Below are positions 8,877-18,173 of a stretch of DNA of 64,000 nucleotides, piece by piece. This stretch comes from Pseudomonas sp. HN11 (GTDB lineage: Bacteria; Pseudomonadota; Gammaproteobacteria; Pseudomonadales; Pseudomonadaceae): positions 2,305,001 to 2,369,000 of the forward strand of contig NZ_CP089985.1 of the NCBI RefSeq assembly GCF_021390155.1. Reading direction: 5' to 3'. The first letter of the stretch is position 1; each line of letters begins with the position of its first letter. Both the position numbers and the translations under genes were made by a program. The notes under the pieces are model-generated. The model saw nothing but the letters and a program-made list of their open reading frames with translations, ran no database searches and was not told the origin of the DNA.

Positions 8877-10613
8877 TTAGTGGGAATGCCGTGGGACTTC
8901 CGCCCCTCGGCAACCCACCAGGAAGTCAAAGTCGCACCCTTGGTCAGCCTGCAACACATGGTCGATGTACAACTGGCGATAGCCGCCGACGATCAGTTTC
9001 TCGGGGGGTGCAAGGTCGGCCATGCGCGCGGCCAGCTCTGCGTCGGGGATGTCCAGGTGCAGGCGGCCGTTGGCGCAGTCCAGTTCAATCCAGTCACCTT
9101 CCTTGACCGTGGCCAACGGACCGCCGGCAGCGGCTTCCGGGGCCACGTGCAACACCACCGTGCCGTACGCCGTGCCACTCATGCGTGCGTCGGAAATCCG
9201 CACCATGTCCGTCACACCTTGGGCCAGCAGCTTGGCGGGCAAGCCCATGTTGCCGACTTCGGCCATGCCTGGGTAACCCTTCGGGCCGCAGTTTTTCATG
9301 ACCAGGATCGAGTTCGCGTCGACGTCCAGTTCCGGATCGTTGATGCGCGCCTTGTACATGTCGAAGTTCTCGAACACCACCGCGCGGCCACGGTGTTGCA
9401 TCAGTTCAGGGCTCGCGGCGGACGGCTTGAGCACCGCCCCCAGCGGCGCCAGATTGCCGCGCAGCACGCAGATGCCACCGTCGGCGCGGATCGGGTTGTC
9501 GAGGGTGCGGATCACTTCGTCCTGGCCGTAGATCGGCGAGTCCTTGGTGTTCTCGCCGAGGGATTTGCCATTCACGGTCAAAGCATTCGGATGGGGAATC
9601 AGGTTGGCTTCACCGAGGCGGCGCAACACGGCGGGCAGGCCGCCGGCGTAGTAGAACTCTTCCATCAGGAAGCGCCCCGACGGCTGCAAATCCACGATGG
9701 TCGGCATGCCACGACCCATGCGGGTCCAGTCATCCAGGTCGAGTTCGACGCCGATGCGTCCGGCGATGGCTTTGAGGTGGATGACGGCGTTGGTTGACCC
9801 ACCGATGGCGGCATTCACGCGGATCGCGTTTTCAAACGCCTCTTTAGTCAGGATTTTCGACAGCTTCAAGTCTTCGCGCACCATTTCCACCGCGCGCATG
9901 CCGGACATATGCGCCAGCACATAACGCCGTGCATCCACCGCCGGAATCGCCGCGTTGTGGGGCAGGGAAGTGCCCAGCGCCTCGGCCATGCAGGCCATCG
10001 TAGACGCGGTGCCCATGGTGTTGCAGGTGCCCGCCGAACGCGACATGCCACCCTCGGCCGCAAGGAAATCATCCAGGGTAATGGTGCCGGCCTTGACCTG
10101 CTCGCTGAGCTGCCACACCACGGTGCCCGAACCGATGTCCTGGCCCTTGTGCTTGCCGTTGAGCATTGGCCCGCCGGTGACCACGATCGCCGGTACGTCG
10201 CAGCTGGCGGCGCCCATCAGCAGGGCCGGGGTGGTCTTGTCGCAGCCGGTCAGCAGCACCACGCCGTCGATCGGGTTGCCGCGAATCGCTTCTTCCACGT
10301 CCATGCTCGCCAGGTTGCGCGTCAGCATGGCGGTAGGGCGCAGGTTCGATTCGCCATTGGAGAACACCGGGAATTCCACCGGGAAGCCGCCGGCCTCGAT
10401 CACGCCGCGTTTGACGTGCTCGGCGATCTGGCGGAAATGCGCGTTGCACGGCGTCAGCTCCGACCAGGTGTTGCAGATGCCGATGATCGGTTTGCCATGG
10501 AACTGATGGTCGGCAATGCCCTGGTTCTTCATCCAGCTGCGGTACATGAAGCCGTTCTTGTCGGCAGTACCAAACCACTGGGCGGAGCGTAGGCCGGGCT
10601 TTTTATCAGACAT
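8877..10613 (-). CDS. L-arabonate dehydratase (IlvD/EDD family)
   Basis: A 578-residue Fe-S dehydratase; sugar-acid dehydratases of this branch have about 580 residues. It removes water from L-arabonate (possibly also D-xylonate or D-fuconate) to give the 2-keto-3-deoxy acid. The three cluster cysteines lie in GICNTWSELTPCNAH, LTGCDKTTPA and SAGTCNTMGTAS. The ATG at 10613 (MSDKKPG) is chosen; an upstream TTG extension to 10700 overlaps the operator region. It is divergent from the transporter/FAH/dehydrogenase operon and upstream of the gntR gene. The exact substrate is inferred from the arabinose-specific neighbours. Confidence 0.88.
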   Translation of the reverse strand: MSDKKPGLRSAQWFGTADKNGFMYRSWMKNQGIADHQFHGKPIIGICNTWSELTPCNAHFRQIAEHVKRGVIEAGGFPVEFPVFSNGESNLRPTAMLTRNLASMDVEEAIRGNPIDGVVLLTGCDKTTPALLMGAASCDVPAIVVTGGPMLNGKHKGQDIGSGTVVWQLSEQVKAGTITLDDFLAAEGGMSRSAGTCNTMGTASTMACMAEALGTSLPHNAAIPAVDARRYVLAHMSGMRAVEMVREDLKLSKILTKEAFENAIRVNAAIGGSTNAVIHLKAIAGRIGVELDLDDWTRMGRGMPTIVDLQPSGRFLMEEFYYAGGLPAVLRRLGEANLIPHPNALTVNGKSLGENTKDSPIYGQDEVIRTLDNPIRADGGICVLRGNLAPLGAVLKPSAASPELMQHRGRAVVFENFDMYKARINDPELDVDANSILVMKNCGPKGYPGMAEVGNMGLPAKLLAQGVTDMVRISDARMSGTAYGTVVLHVAPEAAAGGPLATVKEGDWIELDCANGRLHLDIPDAELAARMADLAPPEKLIVGGYRQLYIDHVLQADQGCDFDFLVGCRGAEVPRHSH

Positions 10614-10630
10614 GATCGATTCTCTTATTG

Positions 10631-10724
10631 TATGACTATATGTTCTATGCGTGCTTAAACATAAGCGCAAAAACGCTGCTTTGGAAGAGTTGTTTTGCAA
10701 ATAGTCATACTATATAGTCGGACT
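10631..10724. promoter_or_regulatory. Candidate GntR operator cluster between divergent arabinose operons
   Basis: TATGACTAT at 10631-10639 and its exact inverse ATAGTCATA at 10701-10709 flank the divergent promoters. The second is followed by a near direct copy: ATAGTCATACT (10701) and ATAGTCGGACT (10714), 13 bases apart. GntR/FadR proteins bind short imperfect palindromes of this kind. The first site lies 18 bases before the dehydratase ATG. Confidence 0.5.
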
Positions 10725-10782
10725 CAACTGAGGTATCGCCCTGGCGGATTTTCGCGAGAGGCGCCCCCCGAGCTTCTATAAA

Positions 10783-10790
10783 AACAACAA
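10783..10790 (+). promoter_or_regulatory. Crc/Hfq catabolite-activity motif before MFS gene
   Basis: AACAACAA fits the AAnAAnAA motif bound in mRNA by Hfq with Crc. It lies just ahead of the GGAGA ribosome site of the MFS transporter gene, where binding would block translation on preferred carbon sources. Confidence 0.65.
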
Positions 10791-10805
10791 TCGGAGATCG
10801 ACCCC

Positions 10806-12128
10806 ATGAGCCAGGAACTGCGGCTTATTCGGCGCATCACGCTGAAACTGATTCCCTTCCTGATCCTGCTGTACCTGATCGCCTACGTGGACCGTTCCGC
10901 CGTGGGCTTTGCCAAATTGCACATGGGCGCCGACGTCGGCATCGGCGACGCCGCCTATGGTTTGGGTGCGGGGTTGTTCTTTATTGGCTACTTCCTGTTC
11001 GAGATCCCCAGCAACCTGATGCTCGACCGCTTCGGCGCGCGGCGCTGGTTTGCGCGGATCATGATCACCTGGGGCGCCATCACCATCGGCATGGCCTTCG
11101 TGCAGGGGCCGCACAGCTTCTATGTGATGCGCTTTCTGCTCGGCGCGGCAGAGGCGGGGTTCTTTCCGGGTGTCCTGTACTACATCACCCAATGGTTCCC
11201 GGTACGCCATCGCGGCAAGATCCTCGGGTTGTTCATTCTTTCCCAGCCCATCGCGATGATGATCACCGGGCCTGTGTCCGGTGGTTTGCTGGGCATGGAC
11301 GGCATCCTTGGCCTGCATGGCTGGCAGTGGCTGTTCATCATCATCGGGACCCCGGCGATCCTGTTGACCTGGCCGGTCCTGCGCTACCTGCCGGATGGCC
11401 CCAAGCACGTCAGTTGGATGAGCGAGGAGGAGAAAACCTGGCTCACCGGCGAACTCGCCAAAGACCTGCAAGCCTACGGCCAGACCCGCCACGGCAACCC
11501 GCTGCATGCCCTGAAAGACCAGCGCGTATTGCTGCTGGCACTGTTCTATCTGCCGGTAACCTTGAGCATCTACGGCCTCGGCCTGTGGTTGCCGACCCTG
11601 ATCAAGCAATTTGGCGGCAGCGACCTCACCACCGGTTTCATTTCCGCCGTGCCGTACATCTTCGGGATCATCGGCCTGCTGATCATCCCACGCAGCTCCG
11701 ACCGTTTGAATGACCGTTACGGCCACCTCGCCGTGCTCTACGTACTGGGCGCCATCGGCTTGTTCTTCAGCGCCTGGCTCAGTGTGCCGGTGCTGCAAAT
11801 GGCCGCGCTGTGCCTGGCGGCTTTTGCGATGTTTTCCTGCACGGCGGTGTTCTGGACTTTGCCGGGTCGGTTCTTTGCCGGTGCCAGTGCGGCGGCGGGC
11901 ATTGCGTTGATCAACTCGGTGGGCAACCTCGGCGGCTATATCGGCCCGTTCGTGATCGGCGCACTCAAGGAATACACCGGCAACCTGGCCTCGGGTCTGT
12001 ACTTTTTGTCCGCCGTGATGGTGTTTGGCTTGCTACTGACGGGCGTGGTCTACCGTCTGCTGGAGCGCAAGCATGTGCTGCCTGCCGACCAATTTGCCGC
12101 CAGTGCCCGTGGCGCTACTCGTACTTAA
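10806..12128 (+). CDS. MFS transporter, anion:cation symporter type (sugar acid uptake)
   Basis: A 440-residue inner-membrane carrier with 12 predicted helices, of the ACS family that moves hexuronates, aldonates and tartrate. The N-terminal LIAYVDRSAVGFAKLHM matches the family's first-helix signature (YxDR), and EIPSNLMLDRFGARRWFARIMITWG is the usual loop 2-3. Its place as first gene of the arabinose operon suggests proton-driven uptake of L-arabonate or a related aldonate, complementing the AraFGH sugar importer. Good SD (GGAGA). A Crc/Hfq motif lies just upstream. Confidence 0.88.
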   Translation: MSQELRLIRRITLKLIPFLILLYLIAYVDRSAVGFAKLHMGADVGIGDAAYGLGAGLFFIGYFLFEIPSNLMLDRFGARRWFARIMITWGAITIGMAFVQGPHSFYVMRFLLGAAEAGFFPGVLYYITQWFPVRHRGKILGLFILSQPIAMMITGPVSGGLLGMDGILGLHGWQWLFIIIGTPAILLTWPVLRYLPDGPKHVSWMSEEEKTWLTGELAKDLQAYGQTRHGNPLHALKDQRVLLLALFYLPVTLSIYGLGLWLPTLIKQFGGSDLTTGFISAVPYIFGIIGLLIIPRSSDRLNDRYGHLAVLYVLGAIGLFFSAWLSVPVLQMAALCLAAFAMFSCTAVFWTLPGRFFAGASAAAGIALINSVGNLGGYIGPFVIGALKEYTGNLASGLYFLSAVMVFGLLLTGVVYRLLERKHVLPADQFAASARGATRT

Positions 12129-12143
12129 TCTGGGAGAAGTTGC

Positions 12144-13133
12144 ATGCGTTTAGTTCAGTTCGAATTGCGTAACGGTGAGCGTCGTGTCGGCGTGGTAGAA
12201 GGCACCAAGCTTCGCGAAGTACAGACCGCTCGTAGCGTGCGCGAGTTGGCCCTTGCAGCCATCGAAGCAGGTGTCGGCCTGGCGCGGCAGGTGGACAGCC
12301 TGGGCCTGGGTGACAGCCACGATTACGCCACTTTGCTGGCCGACCTGAAGATCCTGCCGCCGCTGGACCATCCAGACCCGGCCCATATGCTGATCAGCGG
12401 CACCGGCCTGACCCACCTGGGCAGCGCCTCGGCGCGGGACAAGATGCACCAGGCCGGTGACGACAGCGCATTGACCGACACCATGCGCATCTTCAAATGG
12501 GGCGTGGAGGGCGGCAAGCCAGCTGCCGGCCAGGCGGGCGTGCAACCGGAGTGGTTCTACAAAGGCGACGGCAGCATCGTCGTTCGCCCAGGCGCCGCGT
12601 TTCCCGTGCCGCCGTTTGCCGAGGATGCCGGAGAAGAGCCGGAGATCGGTGGCCTGTACGTGATCGGCCCGGACAGCAAGCCCTATCGAGTAGGGTTCGC
12701 GGTGGGCAACGAATTCTCTGATCACGTGATGGAACGCAAAAACTACCTGTACCTGGCCCATTCCAAACTGCGCAGTTGCAGCTATGGCCCTGAGTTGCGC
12801 GTGGGCGAGTTGCCCCAGCATCTGGCAGGCACCAGCCGCATCCTGCGTGACGGCAAGGAAATCTGGCGGAACGAATTCCTCAGCGGCGAGGCCAATATGT
12901 GCCACAGCCTGGAAAACCTCGAATACCACCACTTTAAATACCGCCAGTTCCTCAAGCCCGGCGATGTGCATATTCATTTCTTCGGCACCGCCACGCTGTC
13001 ATTCGCCGACGGTATACGTACTCAACCGGGCGATGTGTTCGAGATCAGCCAAGCCGAGTTCGGCGCGCCGCTGGTCAACCGTGTCGGCAGTGCCGATGCG
13101 GCATTTGAACCCGGTAACGTCATCACCCTTTAA
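12144..13133 (+). CDS. FAH-family protein (AraD1/GguC type), likely 2-keto-3-deoxy-L-arabonate dehydratase
   Basis: A 329-residue enzyme. The C-terminal two thirds show the fumarylacetoacetase fold, with metal-ligand regions around VGFAVGNEFSDHVMERKNYLYLA. The N-terminal part (about 1-90) is a small cap domain. The order dehydratase, this protein, semialdehyde dehydrogenase places it at the step from 2-keto-3-deoxy-L-arabonate to alpha-ketoglutaric semialdehyde. In the classical pathway a DapA-type protein does this, and no such gene is present here. FAH-fold 2-keto-3-deoxy-D-arabinonate dehydratases are known in archaea. Function is therefore by context. SD GGAG precedes the ATG; spacing to the MFS gene is 15 bases. 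Confidence 0.82.
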   Translation: MRLVQFELRNGERRVGVVEGTKLREVQTARSVRELALAAIEAGVGLARQVDSLGLGDSHDYATLLADLKILPPLDHPDPAHMLISGTGLTHLGSASARDKMHQAGDDSALTDTMRIFKWGVEGGKPAAGQAGVQPEWFYKGDGSIVVRPGAAFPVPPFAEDAGEEPEIGGLYVIGPDSKPYRVGFAVGNEFSDHVMERKNYLYLAHSKLRSCSYGPELRVGELPQHLAGTSRILRDGKEIWRNEFLSGEANMCHSLENLEYHHFKYRQFLKPGDVHIHFFGTATLSFADGIRTQPGDVFEISQAEFGAPLVNRVGSADAAFEPGNVITL

Positions 13134-13144
13134 AGGAGACCCCC

Positions 13145-14725
13145 ATGACCCAGTTCCTCGGCCACAACTACATCGGCGGCCAGCGCAGCGCCAACGGCAG
13201 CGTGAAGCTGCAGAGCGTCGACGCAGCGACCGGCGAAACCTTGCCCCAGGATTTTTACCAGGCCACCCCGCAGGAAGTCGACGCCGCCGCCAAGGCTGCC
13301 GCGCAGGCCTATACCGCCTACCGCGCGTTGAGTGCGGCGCGGCGCGCGCAGTTCCTGGACGCGATCGCTGACGAACTGGACGCCCTGAGCGATAACTTCA
13401 TTGACTTGGTCTGCCGCGAAACCGCATTGCCCGCCGCGCGTATCAAAGGCGAGCGCGGGCGTACCAGCGGGCAGATGCGCCTGTTCGCCACGGTGCTGCG
13501 TCGCGGGGATTTCTACGGCGCGCGCATCGACAAGGCATTGCCTGATCGCCAACCCTTGCCGCGTCCGGATTTGCGTCAATACCGCATCGGCCTGGGGCCG
13601 GTGGCCGTGTTCGGCGCTAGCAACTTTCCCTTGGCGTTCTCCACGGCAGGCGGTGACACCGCCGCCGCGCTGGCAGCAGGCTGCCCGGTGGTGTTCAAGG
13701 CTCACAGCGGGCATATGGCAACCGCCGAGTGCGTTGCCGATGCAATCATGCGTGCGGCCGAGACCACCGAGATGCCTGCCGGTGTGTTCAATATGATCTT
13801 TGGCGGTGGGGTCGGTGAAGCGCTGGTCAAGCACCCGGCGATCCAGGCCGTGGGCTTCACCGGCTCGCTCAAAGGCGGCCGTGCGTTGTGCGACATGGCA
13901 GCGGCGCGCCCGCAGCCGATCCCGGTGTTCGCCGAGATGTCGAGCATCAATCCGGTGATCGTGCTGCCCCAGGCGTTAACCGCGCGTGCTGAAACCGTGG
14001 CGCGTGACCTGACCGCTTCGGTGGTTCAGGGGTGCGGCCAGTTCTGCACCAACCCTGGCCTGGTGATTGGCATCGCCTCGCCTGAATTCACTGCGTTCAC
14101 CCAACAAGTCTCGCAACTGATCGGCGACCAACCGGCACAGACCATGCTCAACGCCGGCACCCTGGACAGCTATGGCAAGGGGCTGGAAAAACTCCTGGCG
14201 CATCCGGGCATCCAGCACCTGGCGGGCAACCAACAGTCCGGCGGCCAAGCGCAACCCCAGTTGTTCAAAGCCGACGCACGCCTGTTGATCGACGGCGATG
14301 AAGTGCTGCAAGAAGAAGTCTTCGGCCCCACCACGGTGTTCGTCGAAGTCGCCGACCAGGCCCAACTCAGCGCCGCCTTGCACGGCCTGCACGGCCAGCT
14401 CACCGCAACGATCATTGGCGAACCGGCTGACCTGCAACAGTTCGCCGAACTCACGCCACTGCTGGAGCAGAAAGTCGGCCGCATCCTGCTCAACGGTTAC
14501 CCGACTGGCGTGGAAGTCTGCGATTCGATGGTGCACGGCGGACCGTACCCAGCCACGTCGGATGCCCGTGGCACGTCGGTCGGCACCTTGGCCATCGACC
14601 GTTTCCTACGCCCCGTGTGCTTCCAGAATTACCCTGATAGCCTGCTGCCCGACGCGTTGAAAAACGCCAACCCGTTGCGTATCCAGCGGCTGGTGGATGG
14701 CACGCCATCCCGCGACCCGCTGTAA
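13145..14725 (+). CDS. Alpha-ketoglutaric semialdehyde dehydrogenase
   Basis: A 526-residue aldehyde dehydrogenase of the KGSADH class. It oxidises 2,5-dioxopentanoate to alpha-ketoglutarate with NAD(P)+, the last step of the oxidative pentose route. The catalytic Cys lies in GCGQFCTNPGLV, the general-base Glu in PVFAEMSSINP, and the cofactor-binding GFTGSLKGGRAL is present. The late region ends HGGPYPATSDARGTSVG, typical of KGSADH rather than generic aldehyde dehydrogenases. Strong SD (AAGGAG), 11 bases after the FAH gene. Confidence 0.93.
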   Translation: MTQFLGHNYIGGQRSANGSVKLQSVDAATGETLPQDFYQATPQEVDAAAKAAAQAYTAYRALSAARRAQFLDAIADELDALSDNFIDLVCRETALPAARIKGERGRTSGQMRLFATVLRRGDFYGARIDKALPDRQPLPRPDLRQYRIGLGPVAVFGASNFPLAFSTAGGDTAAALAAGCPVVFKAHSGHMATAECVADAIMRAAETTEMPAGVFNMIFGGGVGEALVKHPAIQAVGFTGSLKGGRALCDMAAARPQPIPVFAEMSSINPVIVLPQALTARAETVARDLTASVVQGCGQFCTNPGLVIGIASPEFTAFTQQVSQLIGDQPAQTMLNAGTLDSYGKGLEKLLAHPGIQHLAGNQQSGGQAQPQLFKADARLLIDGDEVLQEEVFGPTTVFVEVADQAQLSAALHGLHGQLTATIIGEPADLQQFAELTPLLEQKVGRILLNGYPTGVEVCDSMVHGGPYPATSDARGTSVGTLAIDRFLRPVCFQNYPDSLLPDALKNANPLRIQRLVDGTPSRDPL

Positions 14726-14737
14726 CGCGCACCTGAG

Positions 14738-14745
14738 AACAACAA
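14738..14745 (+). promoter_or_regulatory. Crc/Hfq motif before lactonase gene
   Basis: AACAACAA, directly followed by AAAATC and the CAGGAGG ribosome site of the lactonase gene. Fits the AAnAAnAA rule. Confidence 0.6.
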
Positions 14746-14761
14746 AAATCCAGGAGGCATC

Positions 14762-15625
14762 ATGTCGTTTCACGCCGTTACCCCGCACCGTGCGCAGTTG
14801 GGCGAAGGTCCGTTCTGGGACGCCCCCACCCAGGCGCTGTACTGGGTCAATATCGCCGGCAAACAAGCGCTGCGCCTGATGGACGGGCGGGTGCAGGTGT
14901 GGCAGTTGCCGGAGCATGTCTCGGCGTTCATCCCGTGTGAAAGCGGCGATGCCCTGGTGACCTTGAGCAGCGGCGTGTATCGCCTCGACCTTGTCACCGA
15001 AGCCCTGACCCTGCTGTGCGTGGCCGACCCGCAAACGGGCAACCGAGGCAATGAGGCGCGCTGCGATGCCCAGGGCCGCCTGTGGCTGGGCACCATGCAG
15101 AACAACATTGGCGAGCAGGGTGAAGACCTGCCCATCACCCGGCGTTCCGGCGGCCTGTTTCGCATCGATGCCGATGCGCAGGTCACGCCGTTGCTCAGTG
15201 GCTTGGGTATTCCCAACACCTTGCTGTGGAGTGATGACGGCCGCCACGTGCATTTTGGCGACAGCCTGGATGGCACGCTGTACCGGCATGAAGTTCAAGC
15301 GAACGGCCAGCTCGATCCCGCGAAAGTCTGGTTTGGCCCACACGAACGCGGCGGGCCGGATGGCTCGGCGATGGACGTCGAGGGCTATATCTGGAACGCC
15401 CGCTGGGACGGCAGCTGCCTGCTGCGCCTGACGCCCGAGGGTGAAGTCGACCGCATCATCGAACTGCCCGTCAGCCGCCCGACCAGTTGCGTGTTTGGTG
15501 GAGCGAATCTCACCACCCTCTATATCACCAGTGCCGCCAGCCCTTTGGATCACCCCTTGGATGGTGCGGTTTTGGCCATCGAGGTAGATGTACCTGGAAA
15601 ACCCTGTCATCGCTTTGCCGGATAA
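14762..15625 (+). CDS. SMP-30/gluconolactonase-family sugar lactonase (likely L-arabinolactonase)
   Basis: A 287-residue six-bladed beta-propeller lactonase. The first metal-binding Glu is in RAQLGEGPFWD, the Asn/Asp ligands in GNEARCDAQGRLWLGTM, GIPNTLLWSDDGRHVHFGDSL and GPDGSAMDVEGYIWNA. These are the four calcium/zinc ligand regions of SMP-30 lactonases. It hydrolyses the L-arabino-1,4-lactone made by the sugar dehydrogenase to L-arabonate. The ATG at 14762 follows CAGGAGG. It is downstream of the semialdehyde dehydrogenase and upstream of the importer. Related lactones such as xylono- or galactonolactone may also be used. Confidence 0.9.
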   Translation: MSFHAVTPHRAQLGEGPFWDAPTQALYWVNIAGKQALRLMDGRVQVWQLPEHVSAFIPCESGDALVTLSSGVYRLDLVTEALTLLCVADPQTGNRGNEARCDAQGRLWLGTMQNNIGEQGEDLPITRRSGGLFRIDADAQVTPLLSGLGIPNTLLWSDDGRHVHFGDSLDGTLYRHEVQANGQLDPAKVWFGPHERGGPDGSAMDVEGYIWNARWDGSCLLRLTPEGEVDRIIELPVSRPTSCVFGGANLTTLYITSAASPLDHPLDGAVLAIEVDVPGKPCHRFAG

Positions 15626-15637
15626 GTCCCTATTTAA

Positions 15638-15648
15638 AACAACAACAA
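15638..15648 (+). promoter_or_regulatory. Extended Crc/Hfq motif before araF
   Basis: AACAACAACAA, two overlapping AAnAAnAA units, is followed at once by the GGAG of the araF ribosome site. This is the best such site in the window. Confidence 0.7.
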
Positions 15649-15660
15649 GGAGTCACCCGT

Positions 15661-16665
15661 ATGAATCGTCGTCGTGGTTTGCGTTCCCTGTGCTGCGCCG
15701 CTGTGGCGGTCTCGGCCATGAGCTTGAGCGGGCTGTTGCTGGCCGCTGAAGAAGTGAAGATCGGTTTTTTGGTCAAGCAGGCTGAAGAGCCATGGTTCCA
15801 GACCGAATGGGCCTTTGCCGAGAAAGCCGGCAAGGACCATGGCTTCACTGTGATCAAGATCGCCGTGCCCGACGGCGAGAAAACCCTGTCGGCCATCGAC
15901 AGCCTGGCCGCCAACGGCGCCAAGGGCTTTGTGATCTGCCCGCCGGATGTGTCCCTCGGCCCGGCCATCGTCGCCAAGGCCAAGGCCAACGGCTTGAAAG
16001 TCATCGCGGTGGATGACCGTTTCGTCGACGCCAAGGGCAGTTTCATGGAGGACGTGCCGTACCTGGGCATGGCCGCCTTTGAAGTGGGCCAGAAGCAGGG
16101 CGCCGCCATGGCGGCCGAAGCGAAAAAACGCGGCTGGGACTGGAAGGACACCTATGCGGTGATCAACACTTTCAACGAGCTGGACACCGGTAAAAAGCGC
16201 ACCGATGGCTCGGTCAAATCCCTGGAAGAAGCCGGTATTCCCAAGGACCACATCCTGTTCACCGCTGCCAAGACCCTCGACGTACCCGGCAGTATGGACG
16301 CCACCAACTCCGCCCTGGTCAAGCTGCCCAGCGGCGCGAAAAACCTGATCATCGGCGGCATGAACGACAACACCGTGCTCGGCGGCGTACGCGCTACTGA
16401 AAGCGCCGGCTTCAAGGCGGCCAACGTGATCGGCATCGGCATCAATGGCACCGACGCCATCGGCGAACTGAAAAAGCCGAGCAGCGGCTTCTTCGGCTCG
16501 ATGCTGCCGAGCCCGCATATCGAAGGCTACAACACTGCGAAGATGATGTTCGACTGGGTCACCAAAGGCACCGAGCCGCCGAAGTACACCGCCATGGACG
16601 AAGTGACCCTGATCACCCGTGAGAACTTCCAGGCCGAGCTGACCAAGATCGGGCTGTGGCAATGA
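15661..16665 (+). CDS. araF: L-arabinose ABC transporter, periplasmic binding protein
   Basis: A 334-residue protein clearly orthologous to E. coli Ara[59 protein letters not shown] and [13 protein letters not shown] are nearly the same. The N-terminus is a signal peptide (about residues 1-28, ending LSGLLLA). It binds L-arabinose in the periplasm and delivers it to AraGH. The start at 15661 has an AAGGAG site; a longer frame from 15487 overlaps the lactonase gene and was rejected. The stop codon overlaps the araG start (ATGA). Confidence 0.96.
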   Translation: MNRRRGLRSLCCAAVAVSAMSLSGLLLAAEEVKIGFLVKQAEEPWFQTEWAFAEKAGKDHGFTVIKIAVPDGEKTLSAIDSLAANGAKGFVICPPDVSLGPAIVAKAKANGLKVIAVDDRFVDAKGSFMEDVPYLGMAAFEVGQKQGAAMAAEAKKRGWDWKDTYAVINTFNELDTGKKRTDGSVKSLEEAGIPKDHILFTAAKTLDVPGSMDATNSALVKLPSGAKNLIIGGMNDNTVLGGVRATESAGFKAANVIGIGINGTDAIGELKKPSSGFFGSMLPSPHIEGYNTAKMMFDWVTKGTEPPKYTAMDEVTLITRENFQAELTKIGLWQ

Positions 16666-18164
16666 CCGCTGCCGCCTTGCGTTTTGACGGCATCGGCAAA
16701 ACCTTTCCTGGGGTCAAAGCGCTGGATGGCATCAGCTTCAGCGCCCACCCAGGGCAGGTGCACGCGTTGATGGGCGAGAACGGTGCGGGCAAGTCGACGC
16801 TGCTGAAGATCCTCGGCGGCGCCTATATCCCCAACAGCGGCACGCTGCAGATCGGCGAGCAGGTCATGGCCTTCAAGAATGCCGCCGACAGCATTGCCAG
16901 CGGCGTGGCGGTGATCCACCAGGAACTGCACCTGGTGCCGGAAATGAGCGTGGCCGAGAACCTGTTCCTCGGGCATTTGCCGTCGCGGTTCGGCGTGGTC
17001 AATCGGGGGCTCCTGCGCAAGCAGGCCCTTGCGTGCCTCAAGGGCCTGGCGGATGAGATCGATCCTGCCGAGAAGCTCGGGCGCCTGTCACTGGGTCAGC
17101 GCCAACTGGTGGAAATCGCCAAGGCGTTGTCCCGTGGCGCCCATGTGATTGCCTTCGATGAACCCACCAGCAGCTTGTCGGCGCGGGAGATTGACCGCTT
17201 GATGGCGATCATCGCGCGCCTGCGCGACGAGGGCAAAGTGGTGCTCTATGTGTCGCACCGCATGGAAGAAGTATTCCGCATCTGCAACGCGGTGACCGTC
17301 TTCAAGGACGGTCGCTATGTGCGCACCTTCGATGACATGAGCGCGCTGACCCATGACCAGTTGGTGACGTGCATGGTCGGCCGTGATATCCAGGACATCT
17401 ACGACTACCGCCCGCGTGAGCACGGCGAGGTGGCGCTCAAGGTCGATGGCCTGTTGGGTCCCGGCCTGCGCGAGCCGATCAGCTTCAACGTGCGCAAGGG
17501 CGAGATTCTCGGCTTGTTCGGGCTGGTAGGGGCGGGGCGAACGGAGTTGTTCCGTCTGCTCAGCGGCCTGGAGCGTGCCAGTGCCGGGCACCTGGAACTC
17601 TGTGGTGAACCCCTGCGTTTGCAGTCACCACGAGATGCCATCGCCGCTGGCGTGTTGTTGTGCCCGGAAGACCGCAAGAAGGAGGGCATCATCCCGCTCT
17701 CCAGCGTCGCCGAGAACATCAATATCAGCGCACGCGGCGCCCATTCCACGTTTGGCTGGCTGCTGCGCGATGGCTGGGAAAAGGGCAACGCCGACCAGCA
17801 GATCAAGGCCATGAAGGTCAAGACGCCCAACGCGGCGCAAAAGATCATGTACCTCTCCGGCGGCAACCAGCAAAAAGCCATTCTTGGCCGCTGGCTGTCG
17901 ATGCCGATGAAAGTGTTGCTGTTGGACGAACCCACCCGTGGCATCGATATCGGCGCCAAGGCCGAGATCTATCAGATCATCCATAACCTCGCCGCCCAAG
18001 GCATTGCGGTGATCGTGGTGTCCAGCGACCTGATGGAAGTGATGGGCATCTCCGATCGCATCCTGGTGCTGTGCGAAGGCGCGCTGCGCGGCGAACAAAC
18101 CCGCGCGCACGCGACTGAATCCAACCTGCTGCAATTGGCCTTGCCGCGCAGCGTGGCGAACTGA
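16662..18164 (+). CDS. araG: L-arabinose ABC transporter, ATP-binding subunit
   Basis: A 500-residue protein with two ABC domains, as in all carbohydrate CUT2 ATPases. The first has Walker [10 protein letters not shown] (about 37-45), signature [14 protein letters not shown] and Walker [10 protein letters not shown]. The second has a degenerate Walker A ([10 protein letters not shown]), signature [15 protein letters not shown] and Walker [13 protein letters not shown]. The ATG at 16662 overlaps the araF stop; the upstream GTG at 16656 is also in frame. It powers AraH. Confidence 0.96.
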   Translation: MTAAALRFDGIGKTFPGVKALDGISFSAHPGQVHALMGENGAGKSTLLKILGGAYIPNSGTLQIGEQVMAFKNAADSIASGVAVIHQELHLVPEMSVAENLFLGHLPSRFGVVNRGLLRKQALACLKGLADEIDPAEKLGRLSLGQRQLVEIAKALSRGAHVIAFDEPTSSLSAREIDRLMAIIARLRDEGKVVLYVSHRMEEVFRICNAVTVFKDGRYVRTFDDMSALTHDQLVTCMVGRDIQDIYDYRPREHGEVALKVDGLLGPGLREPISFNVRKGEILGLFGLVGAGRTELFRLLSGLERASAGHLELCGEPLRLQSPRDAIAAGVLLCPEDRKKEGIIPLSSVAENINISARGAHSTFGWLLRDGWEKGNADQQIKAMKVKTPNAAQKIMYLSGGNQQKAILGRWLSMPMKVLLLDEPTRGIDIGAKAEIYQIIHNLAAQGIAVIVVSSDLMEVMGISDRILVLCEGALRGEQTRAHATESNLLQLALPRSVAN

Positions 18165-18173
18165 GAGACGATT

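Noticed and set aside
10776..11798. 340-codon frame antisense to the MFS gene
   Set aside because: Gln/His/Asp-rich low-complexity product, fully inside the clear MFS reading frame and crossing its promoter.
15634..16662. 342-codon frame antisense to araF
   Set aside because: It mirrors araF, which is unmistakable; no ribosome site or domain.
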